From the NCBI GenBank assembly GCA_964437245.1, contig CAYTGJ010000004.1, positions 19,928 to 83,927 on the forward strand: 64,000 nt of DNA, read 5' to 3'. Source of the DNA: JANYCO01 sp964437245 (GTDB taxonomy: Bacteria; Bacteroidota; Bacteroidia; Cytophagales; Cytophagaceae). The number at the start of each line of letters is the position of its first letter. Position 1 is the stretch's first letter. Made by a program: the position numbers and the translations under genes. Positions 24,032-32,548 of the stretch are shown here, in pieces. The notes beneath the pieces are model-generated. The model ran no database searches and was not told the DNA's origin. It saw nothing but the letters and a program-made list of their open reading frames with translations.

Positions 24032-25072
24032 TCACATTAGTCTTATATTATTCTCCCGGCAGATCGTCCGCATCTCTTCCGGCCATATAGAAGACTGCAC
24101 TTCTCCGATATGAGCTTTCTTCAGCAAAAACATACTGATCCGGGACTGTCCAAGACCTCCCCCGATGGACAATGGCAAGGCATCGTTGAGCAACATCCGG
24201 TGAAAGGTGAAATTCCTCCGGTCGTCTTTCCCCGTAAGGTGAAGCTGCTTCTCAAGGCTGTCTTTATTTACGCGGATTCCCATGGAAGAAACTTCAAATG
24301 CTCTTTTCAATACAGGATTCCAGATCATAATATCACCGTTCAGTCCAATGTATCCATCCTCGTTCGGAGTACTCCAGTCGTCATAGTCCGGAGCCCGGTC
24401 ATCGTGCTTGGCTCCACCGGAAAGCTCGTGACCAATCCCGATAATAAATACAGCCCCGTATTTTTCCGTGATCTTGTCTTCCCGTTCTTTGGGAGAAAGG
24501 TCAGGATACATTTTCAATAATTCTTCGGAATGAACGAAGGTAATTCTTTCCGGCAAGGTAGGTTTGATAGCCGGGTAAAGCTCCTGCACATACAGCTCTG
24601 TTCTGTACAGCACTGCAAAAATTCCGTTGACAACCTTTTTAAGATATTCTATTGTTCTGTCTTCCTTCCTGATGACCAGTTCCCAGTCCCACTGGTCTAC
24701 ATACAAAGAATGCAGGTTGGTCAGGGTCTCATCGGCACGAATAGCGTTCATATCCGTATAGATGCCCCGTCCGGGTTCCAGCTCCAGGTCCTTCAGTTTC
24801 AATCTTTTCCACTTAGCGAGCGAATGAACAACCTCCGCCACAGCATCTCCCATATCTTTTACCGGAAAAGACACTGGTCTTTCCCAGCCCCCCAGGTCAT
24901 CGTTGATCCCGGTTCCCCTCAGCACAAAAAGAGGGGCGGTGATTCTTTTCAGGTTCAACTCCCTGGCCAGACCCTCCTGGAAAAACTCTTTTACCTGCTT
25001 GATCGCCACTTCGGTCTGATGTACATCCAAGGGAGAAGCGTACCCTTCTGGTAATATTAATGTTTTAGACAT
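24032..25072 (-). CDS. asnA: Aspartate--ammonia ligase (asparagine synthetase A)
   Basis: The enzyme makes asparagine from aspartate, ammonia and ATP in the cytoplasm. The protein (346 aa from ATG 25072) has the class II aminoacyl-tRNA-synthetase-like fold of AsnA: 'APLFVLRGTGINDDLGGWERPVSF', 'RIDxD-like LHSLYVDQWDWE', 'YPDLSPKEREDKITEKYGAVFIIGIG', 'DYDDW', and 'LPLSIGGGLGQSRISMFLLKKAHIGEVQSSIWPEEM'. The length is slightly above the E. coli enzyme. A TTG two codons upstream is rejected in favour of ATG. It is followed by its own terminator and not in an operon. Confidence 0.95.
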   Translation of the reverse strand: MSKTLILPEGYASPLDVHQTEVAIKQVKEFFQEGLARELNLKRITAPLFVLRGTGINDDLGGWERPVSFPVKDMGDAVAEVVHSLAKWKRLKLKDLELEPGRGIYTDMNAIRADETLTNLHSLYVDQWDWELVIRKEDRTIEYLKKVVNGIFAVLYRTELYVQELYPAIKPTLPERITFVHSEELLKMYPDLSPKEREDKITEKYGAVFIIGIGHELSGGAKHDDRAPDYDDWSTPNEDGYIGLNGDIMIWNPVLKRAFEVSSMGIRVNKDSLEKQLHLTGKDDRRNFTFHRMLLNDALPLSIGGGLGQSRISMFLLKKAHIGEVQSSIWPEEMRTICRENNIRLM

Positions 25073-25222
25073 GAGCAATAAATTGTTTCAATACCAAAAC
25101 TACTAAAAATCATCATATTTTAAAGAATCGTTACAGAAGGTTGCCTTTCTGTAAAAGATGTAATCTCTGTACATAAGCTTCTGAACCGCCACAGACCTTG
25201 GCGATACCACAGGTGGTAGGAC

Positions 25223-25588
25223 TCAGGAATTTTTTAAAAGTCGCTCCATCGCTTCTGCAAAAGAAGAAACAAAATTGACCTGCCGGCCTTTATTGCTTTC
25301 AAAAATAAAATCCCGGAGGCTTTTTCCTGTATATGCTGAAAAATTGCCTACAATCGCCAGACGTACACGATAGTTGGAAAATTTCTGCAGAATTTCTCCG
25401 GCGATCCCGGTCTTCAGATCAAAAAAATCCGGTGAGATATTCTCCTCGTACAGAATGATCCGGTCCACATTCTGGTAATACAGATTGCCCAGCAAATCCA
25501 GTCCGTCTTCCGGTGTAGCAATGAGCAGGCCTTCTGCCCTGATTTCGGCCACAGGAACGGTACCGGGCATATGTATTTCTATTGTCAT
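25223..25588 (-). CDS. DUF4180 domain protein
   Basis: The reading frame begins far upstream, but ATG 25586-25588 (MTIEIHM) starts the conserved domain: 121 residues with 'EGLLIATPEDGLDLLGNLYYQNVDRIILYEENISPDFFDLKTGIAGEILQKFSNYRVRLAIVG', the profile of DUF4180. These small proteins often lie beside regulators, but their role is unknown. The gene begins 35 bases after the oxidoreductase gene, so the two may be cotranscribed. Confidence 0.8.
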   Translation of the reverse strand: MTIEIHMPGTVPVAEIRAEGLLIATPEDGLDLLGNLYYQNVDRIILYEENISPDFFDLKTGIAGEILQKFSNYRVRLAIVGNFSAYTGKSLRDFIFESNKGRQVNFVSSFAEAMERLLKNS

Positions 25589-25623
25589 TGTCTGATTTTC
25601 TGTTTGGTGTATCAGAAGATAAG

Positions 25624-26205
25624 TTATTTCATTTTCCTCCCCAGAGATTCTACTTTCTGTATCCATCCGGCCCGTGTCGTTTCGTCTGCCGTTTTTACGA
25701 TCCCTATGTAGGTTACCTTTACAGGCTGAACACCACAAAATTCCAGCGTAGATTTTTTGAGTTGATTTACGCTGGGCCTGCCGAAAAACAACCAGTAATA
25801 CCAACCCGGCTGGTCCAGTGTAGTGATGATATGAGCGGATCTTCCTTTCAGAAGCTTATCCCACCAGACCGAATCTTTGCGGTACCGAAACGCCAGTCCC
25901 GGTAAAAAAAGACGGTCTATAAATCCTTTGGTAATGGCAGGGAGTCCTCCCCACCAGACAGGATGTACCCATACCAGATGCTCGGCCCATTGTATTTTGT
26001 CCCAGGCAGCCACGAGGTCCGGTTCCCAGTCTATACGCTTCTGGTAACCGTATTGAAGATTGGGATTAAAGTCCAGATCGGCTACCACAATCTCCTGTAC
26101 TTCGGCACCGGCAGCTTCGGCTCCTTTGCGGTAAGCGGAAGCTAATCCAGCATTAAGTGCCTCTTTATTGGGGTGCCCGTTGATGATCAGTATTTTCTTA
26201 CTCAT
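25624..26205 (-). CDS. Flavodoxin-fold NAD(P)H oxidoreductase
   Basis: The 193-residue protein is a flavodoxin-like quinone reductase (MdaB/NQO1/KefF group): phosphate-binding loop ILIINGHPNKEALNAGLA, the WVHPVWWGGLPAITKGFIDRLFLPGLAF segment, and TLDQPGWYYWLFFG. Such enzymes use FAD or FMN and NAD(P)H to reduce quinones two electrons at a time. Upstream of the DUF4180 gene and probably cotranscribed. The start is ATG. Confidence 0.85.
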   Translation of the reverse strand: MSKKILIINGHPNKEALNAGLASAYRKGAEAAGAEVQEIVVADLDFNPNLQYGYQKRIDWEPDLVAAWDKIQWAEHLVWVHPVWWGGLPAITKGFIDRLFLPGLAFRYRKDSVWWDKLLKGRSAHIITTLDQPGWYYWLFFGRPSVNQLKKSTLEFCGVQPVKVTYIGIVKTADETTRAGWIQKVESLGRKMK

Positions 26206-26294
26206 TGTTTTTTGTTTTGAAAACAGAATAACTCTTCTCTTTTTATATTATCAGAATTCCAAAATCCCCTGAACTTCTGGCTTACAAAAAGTAT

Positions 26295-26318
26295 CTTGTC
26301 AGGGGACAAGCCACGGGT
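26295..26318. repeat. GGGGAC hairpin core of dispersed family
   Basis: CTTGTC-AGGG-GACAAG (26295-26310) is followed by CCACGGG. The same AAGCCACGG tail occurs after the hairpins near 291 and 30821. It lies just past the stop of the CarboxypepD_reg-like gene (26326) in the gap before the oxidoreductase, in a position where a terminator would be expected. Confidence 0.5.
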
Positions 26319-26325
26319 AACACCA

Positions 26326-27822
26326 TCACTTTCTTTTATATTTTCGAAGCTCTGCCGCAGGAGTGATAATCGTTCTGTTTTCCCACATCTGTGGGGAGTG
26401 TGCATATTCCCGGCGGAAGAGCATGGTTTCGGGCTGCGTAGTCCGCTCAAAACCGGAGGGAGCTATTACTTCCCGTTCCAGCACCAATACTTCGCAAGCC
26501 GTCTCGGTCTCCAGCGATATTTCCGCTTCCAGTTTCATTTCACTCAGCTCTTTGTCTATCAGAAAACGTCTTTGTTTTTTTACAACGGAAAAATTACGGT
26601 CTACCTTTATCCATTCTTTCTGCCGGACATACATATATTTTACAAAAGATCCTTTGTCGTCTTTTTCAAAAAGCACATGTGCCTGCCGGTTGCGGATCGC
26701 GTGACCCAATCCGAGCAGTTTGAATTTTTCGCTTTGCTTGCCTTCGGCATAGGCAAAATCAAGCTGCACAAGCGCATACGAATCCCGGGCAATATAGAGT
26801 GTTCCTTCATAGAGGCCTTTCTGGCGAGGGGTAAACGAAATCCGGTAGACCGCTTCTCCGTTAAAAACAGTAAGGTCTTCCAGTACATACCGGTAGTGAG
26901 CTGGCTGGTGAATAAACGTCCATTCTTTGCTGTCCATCTGACTGTAGCGGCGAAACAGCGAAAGAAGGTCTTCCTTTATTATTTTTGTTTCCAGAGTATA
27001 GTGCAGGCTATCGTCGTCATCTTCTTCCGCAGTAATAGATTTTTTATACCCGATCTTCTGGCCTATTATACCGGTGCGAACTTTGTAATAAATATCTTCA
27101 TCAGCCATGCCTTTTTCAATATCGTCAAAGAAACGGCCCAGCCTGTTTTCCACTTCCTGCATTAAGGTCTGCAACCCTCCTTCTTCCAGTGAGATCCCTT
27201 GCACGGGAACCAGCTTATGTTGATCCTGGTAACTGTACAGTTCTACAAGCGCATCCTGGTAGTTGATGAATTCTTCGGGAAGCTTTCGAAACAGGTCTTC
27301 AAATGTCGCCTTATCGAGACCTGCAAAATCGGATTCTTTGAGTACGATCTTGTTTTCTTTTCCAAAAGGGACTTTTTCGTAGTTATGAAAAAAGATCCGT
27401 TGACGTTGTGTAGCAGCTCCATGGTTTTCTTTGTAATGTTCCCGCACCTGTTTCAGGATCTCTTCGGCAGAAAGCCTGGTGGTAAACACCTGTACCTCAT
27501 TAAGGGCTAACGTAGCCGGCCGAAGAAAAACAGTATCCTTGCCGGAAAGAGAACCCGGCAGTACGCGAAGCGTTTCGTACCCCATGTAGCTAAACAGAAG
27601 GGTGTCCTGCGGTTGGACACCTTCCAGGGACAAAACAAAGTGTCCTTCGCTGTTGGACACCGTGCCTTTTTGCCTGCCTTTTACCATCACACTCGCATAG
27701 GGGAGAGGCTCCCTGGTCTCGGCATCCGCTATTACTGCTCTTATCGCTTCTTCGGAAGCTATAAGGGGAGAAGTGGTATATATACTAAAAAGGATAACAA
27801 GGATTTTTACGAAAGAAAACAT
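26326..27822 (-). CDS. Secreted protein with CarboxypepD_reg-like domain (498 aa)
   Basis: Start is taken as ATG 27820-27822 (MFSFVKILV), which gives a proper signal peptide; the longer frame adds a basic lead. Mature residues begin with a CarboxypepD_reg-like domain (IRAVIADAETREPLPYASVMVKGRQKGTVSNSEGHFVLSL), the module that introduces TonB-dependent receptors and surface proteins. A roughly 380-residue C-terminal region follows (KQVREHYKENHG, VLEDLTVFNGEAVYRISFTPRQKGLYEGTLYIARDSY), seen in DUF5686-like and other Bacteroidota surface proteins. It probably lies in the periplasm or outer membrane. The exact role is unknown. Confidence 0.7.
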   Translation of the reverse strand: MFSFVKILVILFSIYTTSPLIASEEAIRAVIADAETREPLPYASVMVKGRQKGTVSNSEGHFVLSLEGVQPQDTLLFSYMGYETLRVLPGSLSGKDTVFLRPATLALNEVQVFTTRLSAEEILKQVREHYKENHGAATQRQRIFFHNYEKVPFGKENKIVLKESDFAGLDKATFEDLFRKLPEEFINYQDALVELYSYQDQHKLVPVQGISLEEGGLQTLMQEVENRLGRFFDDIEKGMADEDIYYKVRTGIIGQKIGYKKSITAEEDDDDSLHYTLETKIIKEDLLSLFRRYSQMDSKEWTFIHQPAHYRYVLEDLTVFNGEAVYRISFTPRQKGLYEGTLYIARDSYALVQLDFAYAEGKQSEKFKLLGLGHAIRNRQAHVLFEKDDKGSFVKYMYVRQKEWIKVDRNFSVVKKQRRFLIDKELSEMKLEAEISLETETACEVLVLEREVIAPSGFERTTQPETMLFRREYAHSPQMWENRTIITPAAELRKYKRK

Positions 27823-27941
27823 TTCCCTTCTGTTCAGAATCGTCCAGGATAGTTGTTTCTGAATCAGATTCAAAAAAAGTATTTCTTTTGACCGGTTTTT
27901 AGTCCTGTACATCTATGATTTTTTTCTTCTGTATATTTCGT

Positions 27942-28292
27942 TTAAAAACCGGCTTTGATATAGCTCCACCCTTCTTCCTGTCTTATTACCAAATGTGCCA
28001 CGGCAGCAGGAACCACCTGCGTATAGGAAGGCAACGTGCTTTCTTCTATATTTTTTGCCTTCAGGCTATTTCTACAAACAAGAAACACTACTCCATTGTT
28101 CCGGAGCCTTTCGAGTAAGGATGCCAGGGGAGAAGGGGATAACAAAAAATAAATTCCCGGACCATTGGTCACGACCTCTATTGATACATCCTCCAGCGCA
28201 CTCAACAGGTTTTTCAGTTGCTGGATCAGGCCTTTATGAACCTCTGCATCCTGGCTGGACAAATGAATCACTACTTTATGTGCGGCAGACAT
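27942..28292 (-). CDS. DsrE-family protein
   Basis: The 116-residue protein has the DsrE/F-like fold: KVVIHLSSQDAEVHKGLIQQLKNLLSALEDVSIEVVTNGPGIYFLL, then GVVFLVCRNSLKAKNIEESTLP with the conserved cysteine in VFLVCRNSL. DsrE-type proteins handle sulfur, and similar small Bacteroidota proteins are annotated as DsrE/DsrF/TusD-like. No partner sulfur-relay genes are nearby. The start is ATG. Confidence 0.8.
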   Translation of the reverse strand: MSAAHKVVIHLSSQDAEVHKGLIQQLKNLLSALEDVSIEVVTNGPGIYFLLSPSPLASLLERLRNNGVVFLVCRNSLKAKNIEESTLPSYTQVVPAAVAHLVIRQEEGWSYIKAGF

Positions 28293-28510
28293 TTTACTTT
28301 TTTATTTTAGATACAAAGTACAAAAATAGATCGGGGATACCAGAATCGGAATTTAAGATAAAATCATATTGGAATCCTGGAAAAGGAGAGAGAAAATACA
28401 TTGGTCTGGATTTTTGAATCTTTTCTACAGTCACTGAATATCCTTCTATCGTTAATAAAACTAAGGTTTTCTGGCTGGTCCTCCGGGTAATGATATACTT
28501 TTCACCAGAA

Positions 28511-28601
28511 TCGTTTGTGAGACACAAACGAAAGCTGAAATTTATTTCACCAGCTGGCTGGTCTGGGGACCAGCCAGGAAAAGGGACACAAATGAAAGCT
28601 G
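28511..28601. repeat. Hairpin pair and direct repeat (dispersed family)
   Basis: Hairpin TCGTTTGTG-AGA-CACAAACGA is at 28511-28531, followed by AAGCTG. A 10-bp hairpin CTGGCTGGTC-TGGG-GACCAGCCAG is at 28554-28577. The direct repeat GACACAAA(C/T)GAAAGCTG occurs at 28521 and again near 28585. The 423-bp gap 28293-28715 contains no gene that I can support. Confidence 0.6.
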
Positions 28602-28715
28602 TATGTTTTTTGATTTTATGTAACCGATGATGTTTAGACTTGTTGTTTCCTTGTTTTTATTTTTTGTCTTTCAAAAAACGTCTTCATCATGATACCGGAT
28701 CTACTCCATTGACTG

Positions 28716-29789
28716 TTATTCTTCCTTCTCCCAGTCAAAAGCTCCGGATTCATGCCACTCCCCGTTGCGGAAAATATTCTGATAGAGCACCAGTTCTTCG
28801 TTTTGACGATATGCTTTTACCGCCTGATGACTATGACTGTCAAGATCAATCTGGCAACGTTGAAATTTTCCTTCGTAAAAAGGACGTGTGCATAAAAGAA
28901 GCGTAACCTCATATTCATTTAACGGTTTGCCTTTTTCATGAGCATATAAAAAAAGTTTATAAGAGCCCTCATGACCCTCTTCATCGGTGAGGACCAGGTA
29001 GTAGGAGCGGGTACCGGAAGTCATTTTTCCCAGGCTGTATACCGTATTGCTTTCTCCCGTGGCGATCGGCTCTCCGGCCCTGGCAAGCAGGGAATCTTCC
29101 AGTTGCGGTGCGGCAACCTCCAGGTAAAACCCTTCGGTCAGTTCGGGAACGTTGATCAGCAATGAGGCCAGGGTTGGATAAGTTACCACTTCCACGTCAA
29201 ACGGATTGAGCTGTTTGATCTTTTCTTTTACCAGTATCTTCCCCTGCTCGTTGATGGTAAACACGGCTTCTCTTCCGGCAATTCCTTCGTCTGTGGTATC
29301 GCTATAGTAGATCTTTGTTACGATTTTATCCGGGAAAATGGTACAGGTACTTCCGGGTTTTCCCCCGCCTTCGTATACAACCGCAAAGTCTAAGGTATGG
29401 TGATGCGAATCAGAGGTAAGAAGCCATATCTGGAAAGAAGTATCGTTGGAGGTTCTGATGAGGTAAACAAAAGAACTATGATCAGGGCCGGAGATCAGGC
29501 TTCCCAGCGGTTTTATTTCTGAAACAGCATCGAAATGCCGTTCACTGAACCCGATATAAGGGGCTTTAAAATCCAGCGGCTCCAGTTTTGACTTGAGTTC
29601 ATTGGGAAGGGTCTGTCCTTCGGCCACGTATTCCTCATGTACCTGTATCGAATCCTTTACCAATGGGAAATAGGTACTCAATTCGCTTTGTGAAACAGGT
29701 ACTGAACAGGCTCCTGCGGCAAGCATCCCTATCATTAAGACGCTGTCTTTAATTTTAGCAACCTTCCTTATATCTCGTATTCTGAACAT
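28716..29789 (-). CDS. Putative lipoprotein, 357 aa
   Basis: ATG 29787-29789 (MFRIRDIRK) is preferred over the upstream TTG. The N-terminus has a short hydrophobic segment and lipobox AAGACS. The mature protein is strand-rich with no recognised domain; RAGEPIATGESNTVYSLGKMTSGTRSYYLVLTDEEGH and LYAHEKGKPLNEYEVTLLLCTR suggest repeated beta-sheet modules. It is probably a surface or periplasmic lipoprotein of unknown role. It is not in an operon. Confidence 0.6.
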   Translation of the reverse strand: MFRIRDIRKVAKIKDSVLMIGMLAAGACSVPVSQSELSTYFPLVKDSIQVHEEYVAEGQTLPNELKSKLEPLDFKAPYIGFSERHFDAVSEIKPLGSLISGPDHSSFVYLIRTSNDTSFQIWLLTSDSHHHTLDFAVVYEGGGKPGSTCTIFPDKIVTKIYYSDTTDEGIAGREAVFTINEQGKILVKEKIKQLNPFDVEVVTYPTLASLLINVPELTEGFYLEVAAPQLEDSLLARAGEPIATGESNTVYSLGKMTSGTRSYYLVLTDEEGHEGSYKLFLYAHEKGKPLNEYEVTLLLCTRPFYEGKFQRCQIDLDSHSHQAVKAYRQNEELVLYQNIFRNGEWHESGAFDWEKEE

Positions 29790-30144
29790 CTTAATTTCTG
29801 CAACCAAATACCCCCTTCGTTGGCAGAATTTACTGGTTAATATAATTTTATAAATTCATTTTACGAAAGATATAGTCGTTTTTATCTTCGCACAAATTCT
29901 TACAGAAAGGAGGATGGGCGGGCAGAAAAAAGGATTCTGTTTTCCCTCCTATAAAAACTGAAGATTGTGATAGTTTAAGAATGTTACAGGTTCCGTTTTC
30001 TCTGTGTGAACAATTCTTCCAAAAGTATTTATCACACAGACGGGTTATACTGGCAAAGAATGATATCACTTTAATATGCTACACTTCTGTCCTCTCTTTT
30101 TCCAGATGGATTCAAATTGCGTAGGGCGAGAAAAGAAACTGCGG
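29790..30144. other. Intergenic gap, no gene recognised
   Basis: AT-rich, 355 bases. It holds the presumed promoters of the minus-strand lipoprotein and the end of the carbonic-anhydrase-like gene. Minus-strand frames here are cysteine-rich without pattern. No RNA gene or repeat found. Confidence 0.5.
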
Positions 30145-30714
30145 TTATACAAGTTTTTTTTCCGGAAGTGTCACTGCGCCTAAGGTCTTCAGCAATTCTA
30201 CATTACCCCTCAGGTCTATAAAGAAACAATGTACCCCCAATTGATAGGATTCATTTCTACCGTCTTTTCCTTTTTCGGTCCAGACTTTTTTATGTATTTC
30301 AGTAGCCAGAGAAGACGCAAAAAGAGTATGACATTCTTTTTCCTTTGCTTTCGTGGAAAGATCCACCTTTGCAGGATCCAATAGGTTTGCATAGGCTCCG
30401 CAATCCTGGTGTTCGACAATGTATACATCTTTTATCTTATGAAGACTTATAGCCAGTTGAAGATGATCGTCAAGGCTTTTTTTCCAATGGCTGTACTTTG
30501 TATAATTGTCCTCGCTGAAAAGCGTTTTCAATTTTTCGGTGCACAACAAGGAGGTCCCTGCTAAAATAAAATGATCGTACCGGTTATGAAGATTATCAAA
30601 ATGTAAAAAATCGACCAGGTTATCGGTCAATCTCAGATCCATACAGCTCAAAACCAAAATGTTTTTTCTGGGTAATTCGTACTCGTGTACTTTGGGATAG
30701 TTCAGGTTTTCCAT
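30145..30714 (-). CDS. Beta-carbonic-anhydrase-like protein
   Basis: The 189-residue protein has the zinc-binding pattern of beta-carbonic anhydrases: Cys24, Asp26 and Arg28 in VLSCMDLRLTDN, and His102 and Cys105 in EHQDCGAYAN, with the intervening alpha/beta core (YDHFILAGTSLLCTEKLK, LQLAISLHKIKDVYIV). Beta-class enzymes interconvert carbon dioxide and bicarbonate. The sequence around the site is unusual (C-M-D-L-R with few of the classic flanking residues), so it may be a distant subgroup with a different substrate. The C-terminus carries LGVHCFFIDLRGNVELL. Confidence 0.65.
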   Translation of the reverse strand: MENLNYPKVHEYELPRKNILVLSCMDLRLTDNLVDFLHFDNLHNRYDHFILAGTSLLCTEKLKTLFSEDNYTKYSHWKKSLDDHLQLAISLHKIKDVYIVEHQDCGAYANLLDPAKVDLSTKAKEKECHTLFASSLATEIHKKVWTEKGKDGRNESYQLGVHCFFIDLRGNVELLKTLGAVTLPEKKLV

Positions 30715-30762
30715 AATTAAAAAGCGAATTAGTGAGTTTTATGTTTACTATAATTCTATTGA

Positions 30763-30869
30763 CTCTAGTTACCTACATTATAAAATAACCCCATGGCCTG
30801 TCCTCTGAAAGGCCATTAAGTGTCTTGTCAGGGGAGAAGCCACGGCCCACACTCAATAATAGACTAGAG
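30763..30869. repeat. Dispersed hairpin element with outer stem CTCTAGT
   Basis: CTCTAGT at 30763-30769 pairs with ACTAGAG at 30863-30869. Inside are GGCCTGTCC-TCTGA-AAGGCC and TTGTCAGGGGA-GAAGCCACGGCC. The stretch TATAAAATAACCC matches the copy at 253-332. The outer stem sequence differs between copies, which is what would be expected if the stem, not the sequence, is maintained. Confidence 0.55.
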
Positions 30870-31079
30870 CCTTTTTACTATTCCGGACCGTAAATAAAAA
30901 AGGGATAACAGCAACCTCCAAAAACGCTGTGTGATCCGGGACACAAGAAATTAAAACAATCCGAAAAAACGATGGATACGGATGCACTTTTATACCTGCC
31001 CTATTTTAAGCACTCCTTTCCGAATTTCCAAAAACGAAGCCTCCGTATTTATACGTATCTTTTTCCCAACCCCAAAAAC

Positions 31080-31119
31080 ACCGTGCCGCTCCCCTGGTTT
31101 ATGAGAAGAGCGGCACGGT
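31080..31119 (-). terminator. Strong terminator after lpd
   Basis: A 12-bp stem, ACCGTGCCGCTC (31080-31091) with its complement (31108-31119), followed on the minus strand by GTTTTTGGGG. It closes the sucA-odhB-lpd operon. Confidence 0.8.
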
Positions 31120-31146
31120 AAAATTGGTCCGGCACAATCCGGTTTT

Positions 31147-32547
31147 TTAGATATGAATGGCACGGTTCTCGGTCGCCATCAGACAGGCTTCCTTGAAGGA
31201 TTCAGTAAAGGTAGGGTGAGCATGGCTCATCCTTGCAATGTCCTCAGCAGAGGCACGATACTCCATTGCCACTACTGCTTCGGCAATCATGTCTGCGGTA
31301 CGGGGCCCGATCATGTGTACCCCGAGGATCTCGTCGGTATTTTTATCGGCCAGCACTTTTACAAAACCATCGGTATCCATGCTCGCACGGGCACGACCGG
31401 AGGCTTTGAACGGAAAGTTTCCGATCTTGTAAGCACGGCCTTGCTCTTTCAACTGCTCTTCTGTAAATCCTACGGCTGCTACTTCCGGCCAGGTATATAC
31501 CACACCCGGAATCAGGTTGTAGTTAATATGAGGTTTTTGTCCTGCCATCTGCTCAGCCACCAGCACTCCTTCTTCTTCTGCTTTGTGTGCAAGCATGGCT
31601 CCCCGGATCACATCGCCAATGGCATAGATCCCGGGAACGGATGTTTCCAGGTGATCGTTTACGGCTACTCTTCCTCTTTCGTCCAGCTTCACCCCGATTG
31701 CTTCAAGGTTCAGACCTTCTGTATAAGGCTTTCTTCCGGTAGAGACCAGACAATAATCGCCTTTAAATTCTGTCTTCTTTCCTGCTTTGTCTTCTGCAGT
31801 GATGATCACTTCTTTGCCCTTCACTACCGCTCCGGTCACTTTGTGGTTGAAGAAAAACTCAAACCCAAGTTTGGAAAGCGATTTCTGAAGTTCTTTGCCC
31901 AGTGATTTGTCCATTGTTGGAATAATACCGTCCATAAATTCCAGTACCGTTACTTTCGCTCCCAGACGTGCATATACCGAACCTAATTCGAGCCCGATCA
32001 CTCCTCCTCCGATCACGATCATGTGTTTCGGCACTTCTGTCATTTCCAATGCCTCGGTAGAGGTAATGATTCTTTTCTTATCTACAGGAACAGTAGGCAG
32101 GGAAACAGGTTTAGATCCGGTAGCGATGATTACTTTTCCTGTTTTGATCTCTTTTGCTTTTCCGTCAGCAGCCGTAATTTTAATGGTGTTTTTATCTACA
32201 AACGAACCGATTCCCTGGTGTACGTCTATTTTATTTTTTTTCATCAGATAGTTGATCCCCTCACAGGTCTGCTTTACCACATCCCTTTTGCGTGCGATCA
32301 TCTGTGCAAGATTCACCTTCAGGTCTTTCAGTTCTATTCCATGCGTCTTGAAGGTATGGCCGGCATTGTGGTAATGCTCGGAAGAGTCCAGCAACGCTTT
32401 GGAAGGAATGCAACCCACATTCAGACAGGTTCCTCCCAGGGTTGGGTATTTTTCGATCAGGGCCGTTTTCATTCCCAGTTGTGCACATCGAATGGCTGCT
32501 ACATATCCTCCGGGGCCAGACCCGATCACGGTTACATCGTATTGCAT
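31147..32547 (-). CDS. lpdA: Dihydrolipoyl dehydrogenase (E3)
   Basis: The enzyme reoxidises the lipoyl groups of 2-oxoglutarate and pyruvate dehydrogenase complexes, passing electrons to NAD. The 466-residue protein has the FAD Rossmann motif GSGPGGYVAAIRCAQLG, redox-active disulfide GGTCLNVGCIPSKALL (Cys42 and Cys47), NAD-binding GGGVIGLELGSVYARLGAKVTVLE, and the C-terminal active-site HAHPTFTES. It starts one base after the stop of an unknown secreted gene, so it belongs to the odh operon. Confidence 0.97.
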   Translation of the reverse strand: MQYDVTVIGSGPGGYVAAIRCAQLGMKTALIEKYPTLGGTCLNVGCIPSKALLDSSEHYHNAGHTFKTHGIELKDLKVNLAQMIARKRDVVKQTCEGINYLMKKNKIDVHQGIGSFVDKNTIKITAADGKAKEIKTGKVIIATGSKPVSLPTVPVDKKRIITSTEALEMTEVPKHMIVIGGGVIGLELGSVYARLGAKVTVLEFMDGIIPTMDKSLGKELQKSLSKLGFEFFFNHKVTGAVVKGKEVIITAEDKAGKKTEFKGDYCLVSTGRKPYTEGLNLEAIGVKLDERGRVAVNDHLETSVPGIYAIGDVIRGAMLAHKAEEEGVLVAEQMAGQKPHINYNLIPGVVYTWPEVAAVGFTEEQLKEQGRAYKIGNFPFKASGRARASMDTDGFVKVLADKNTDEILGVHMIGPRTADMIAEAVVAMEYRASAEDIARMSHAHPTFTESFKEACLMATENRAIHI

Positions 32548-32548
32548 A

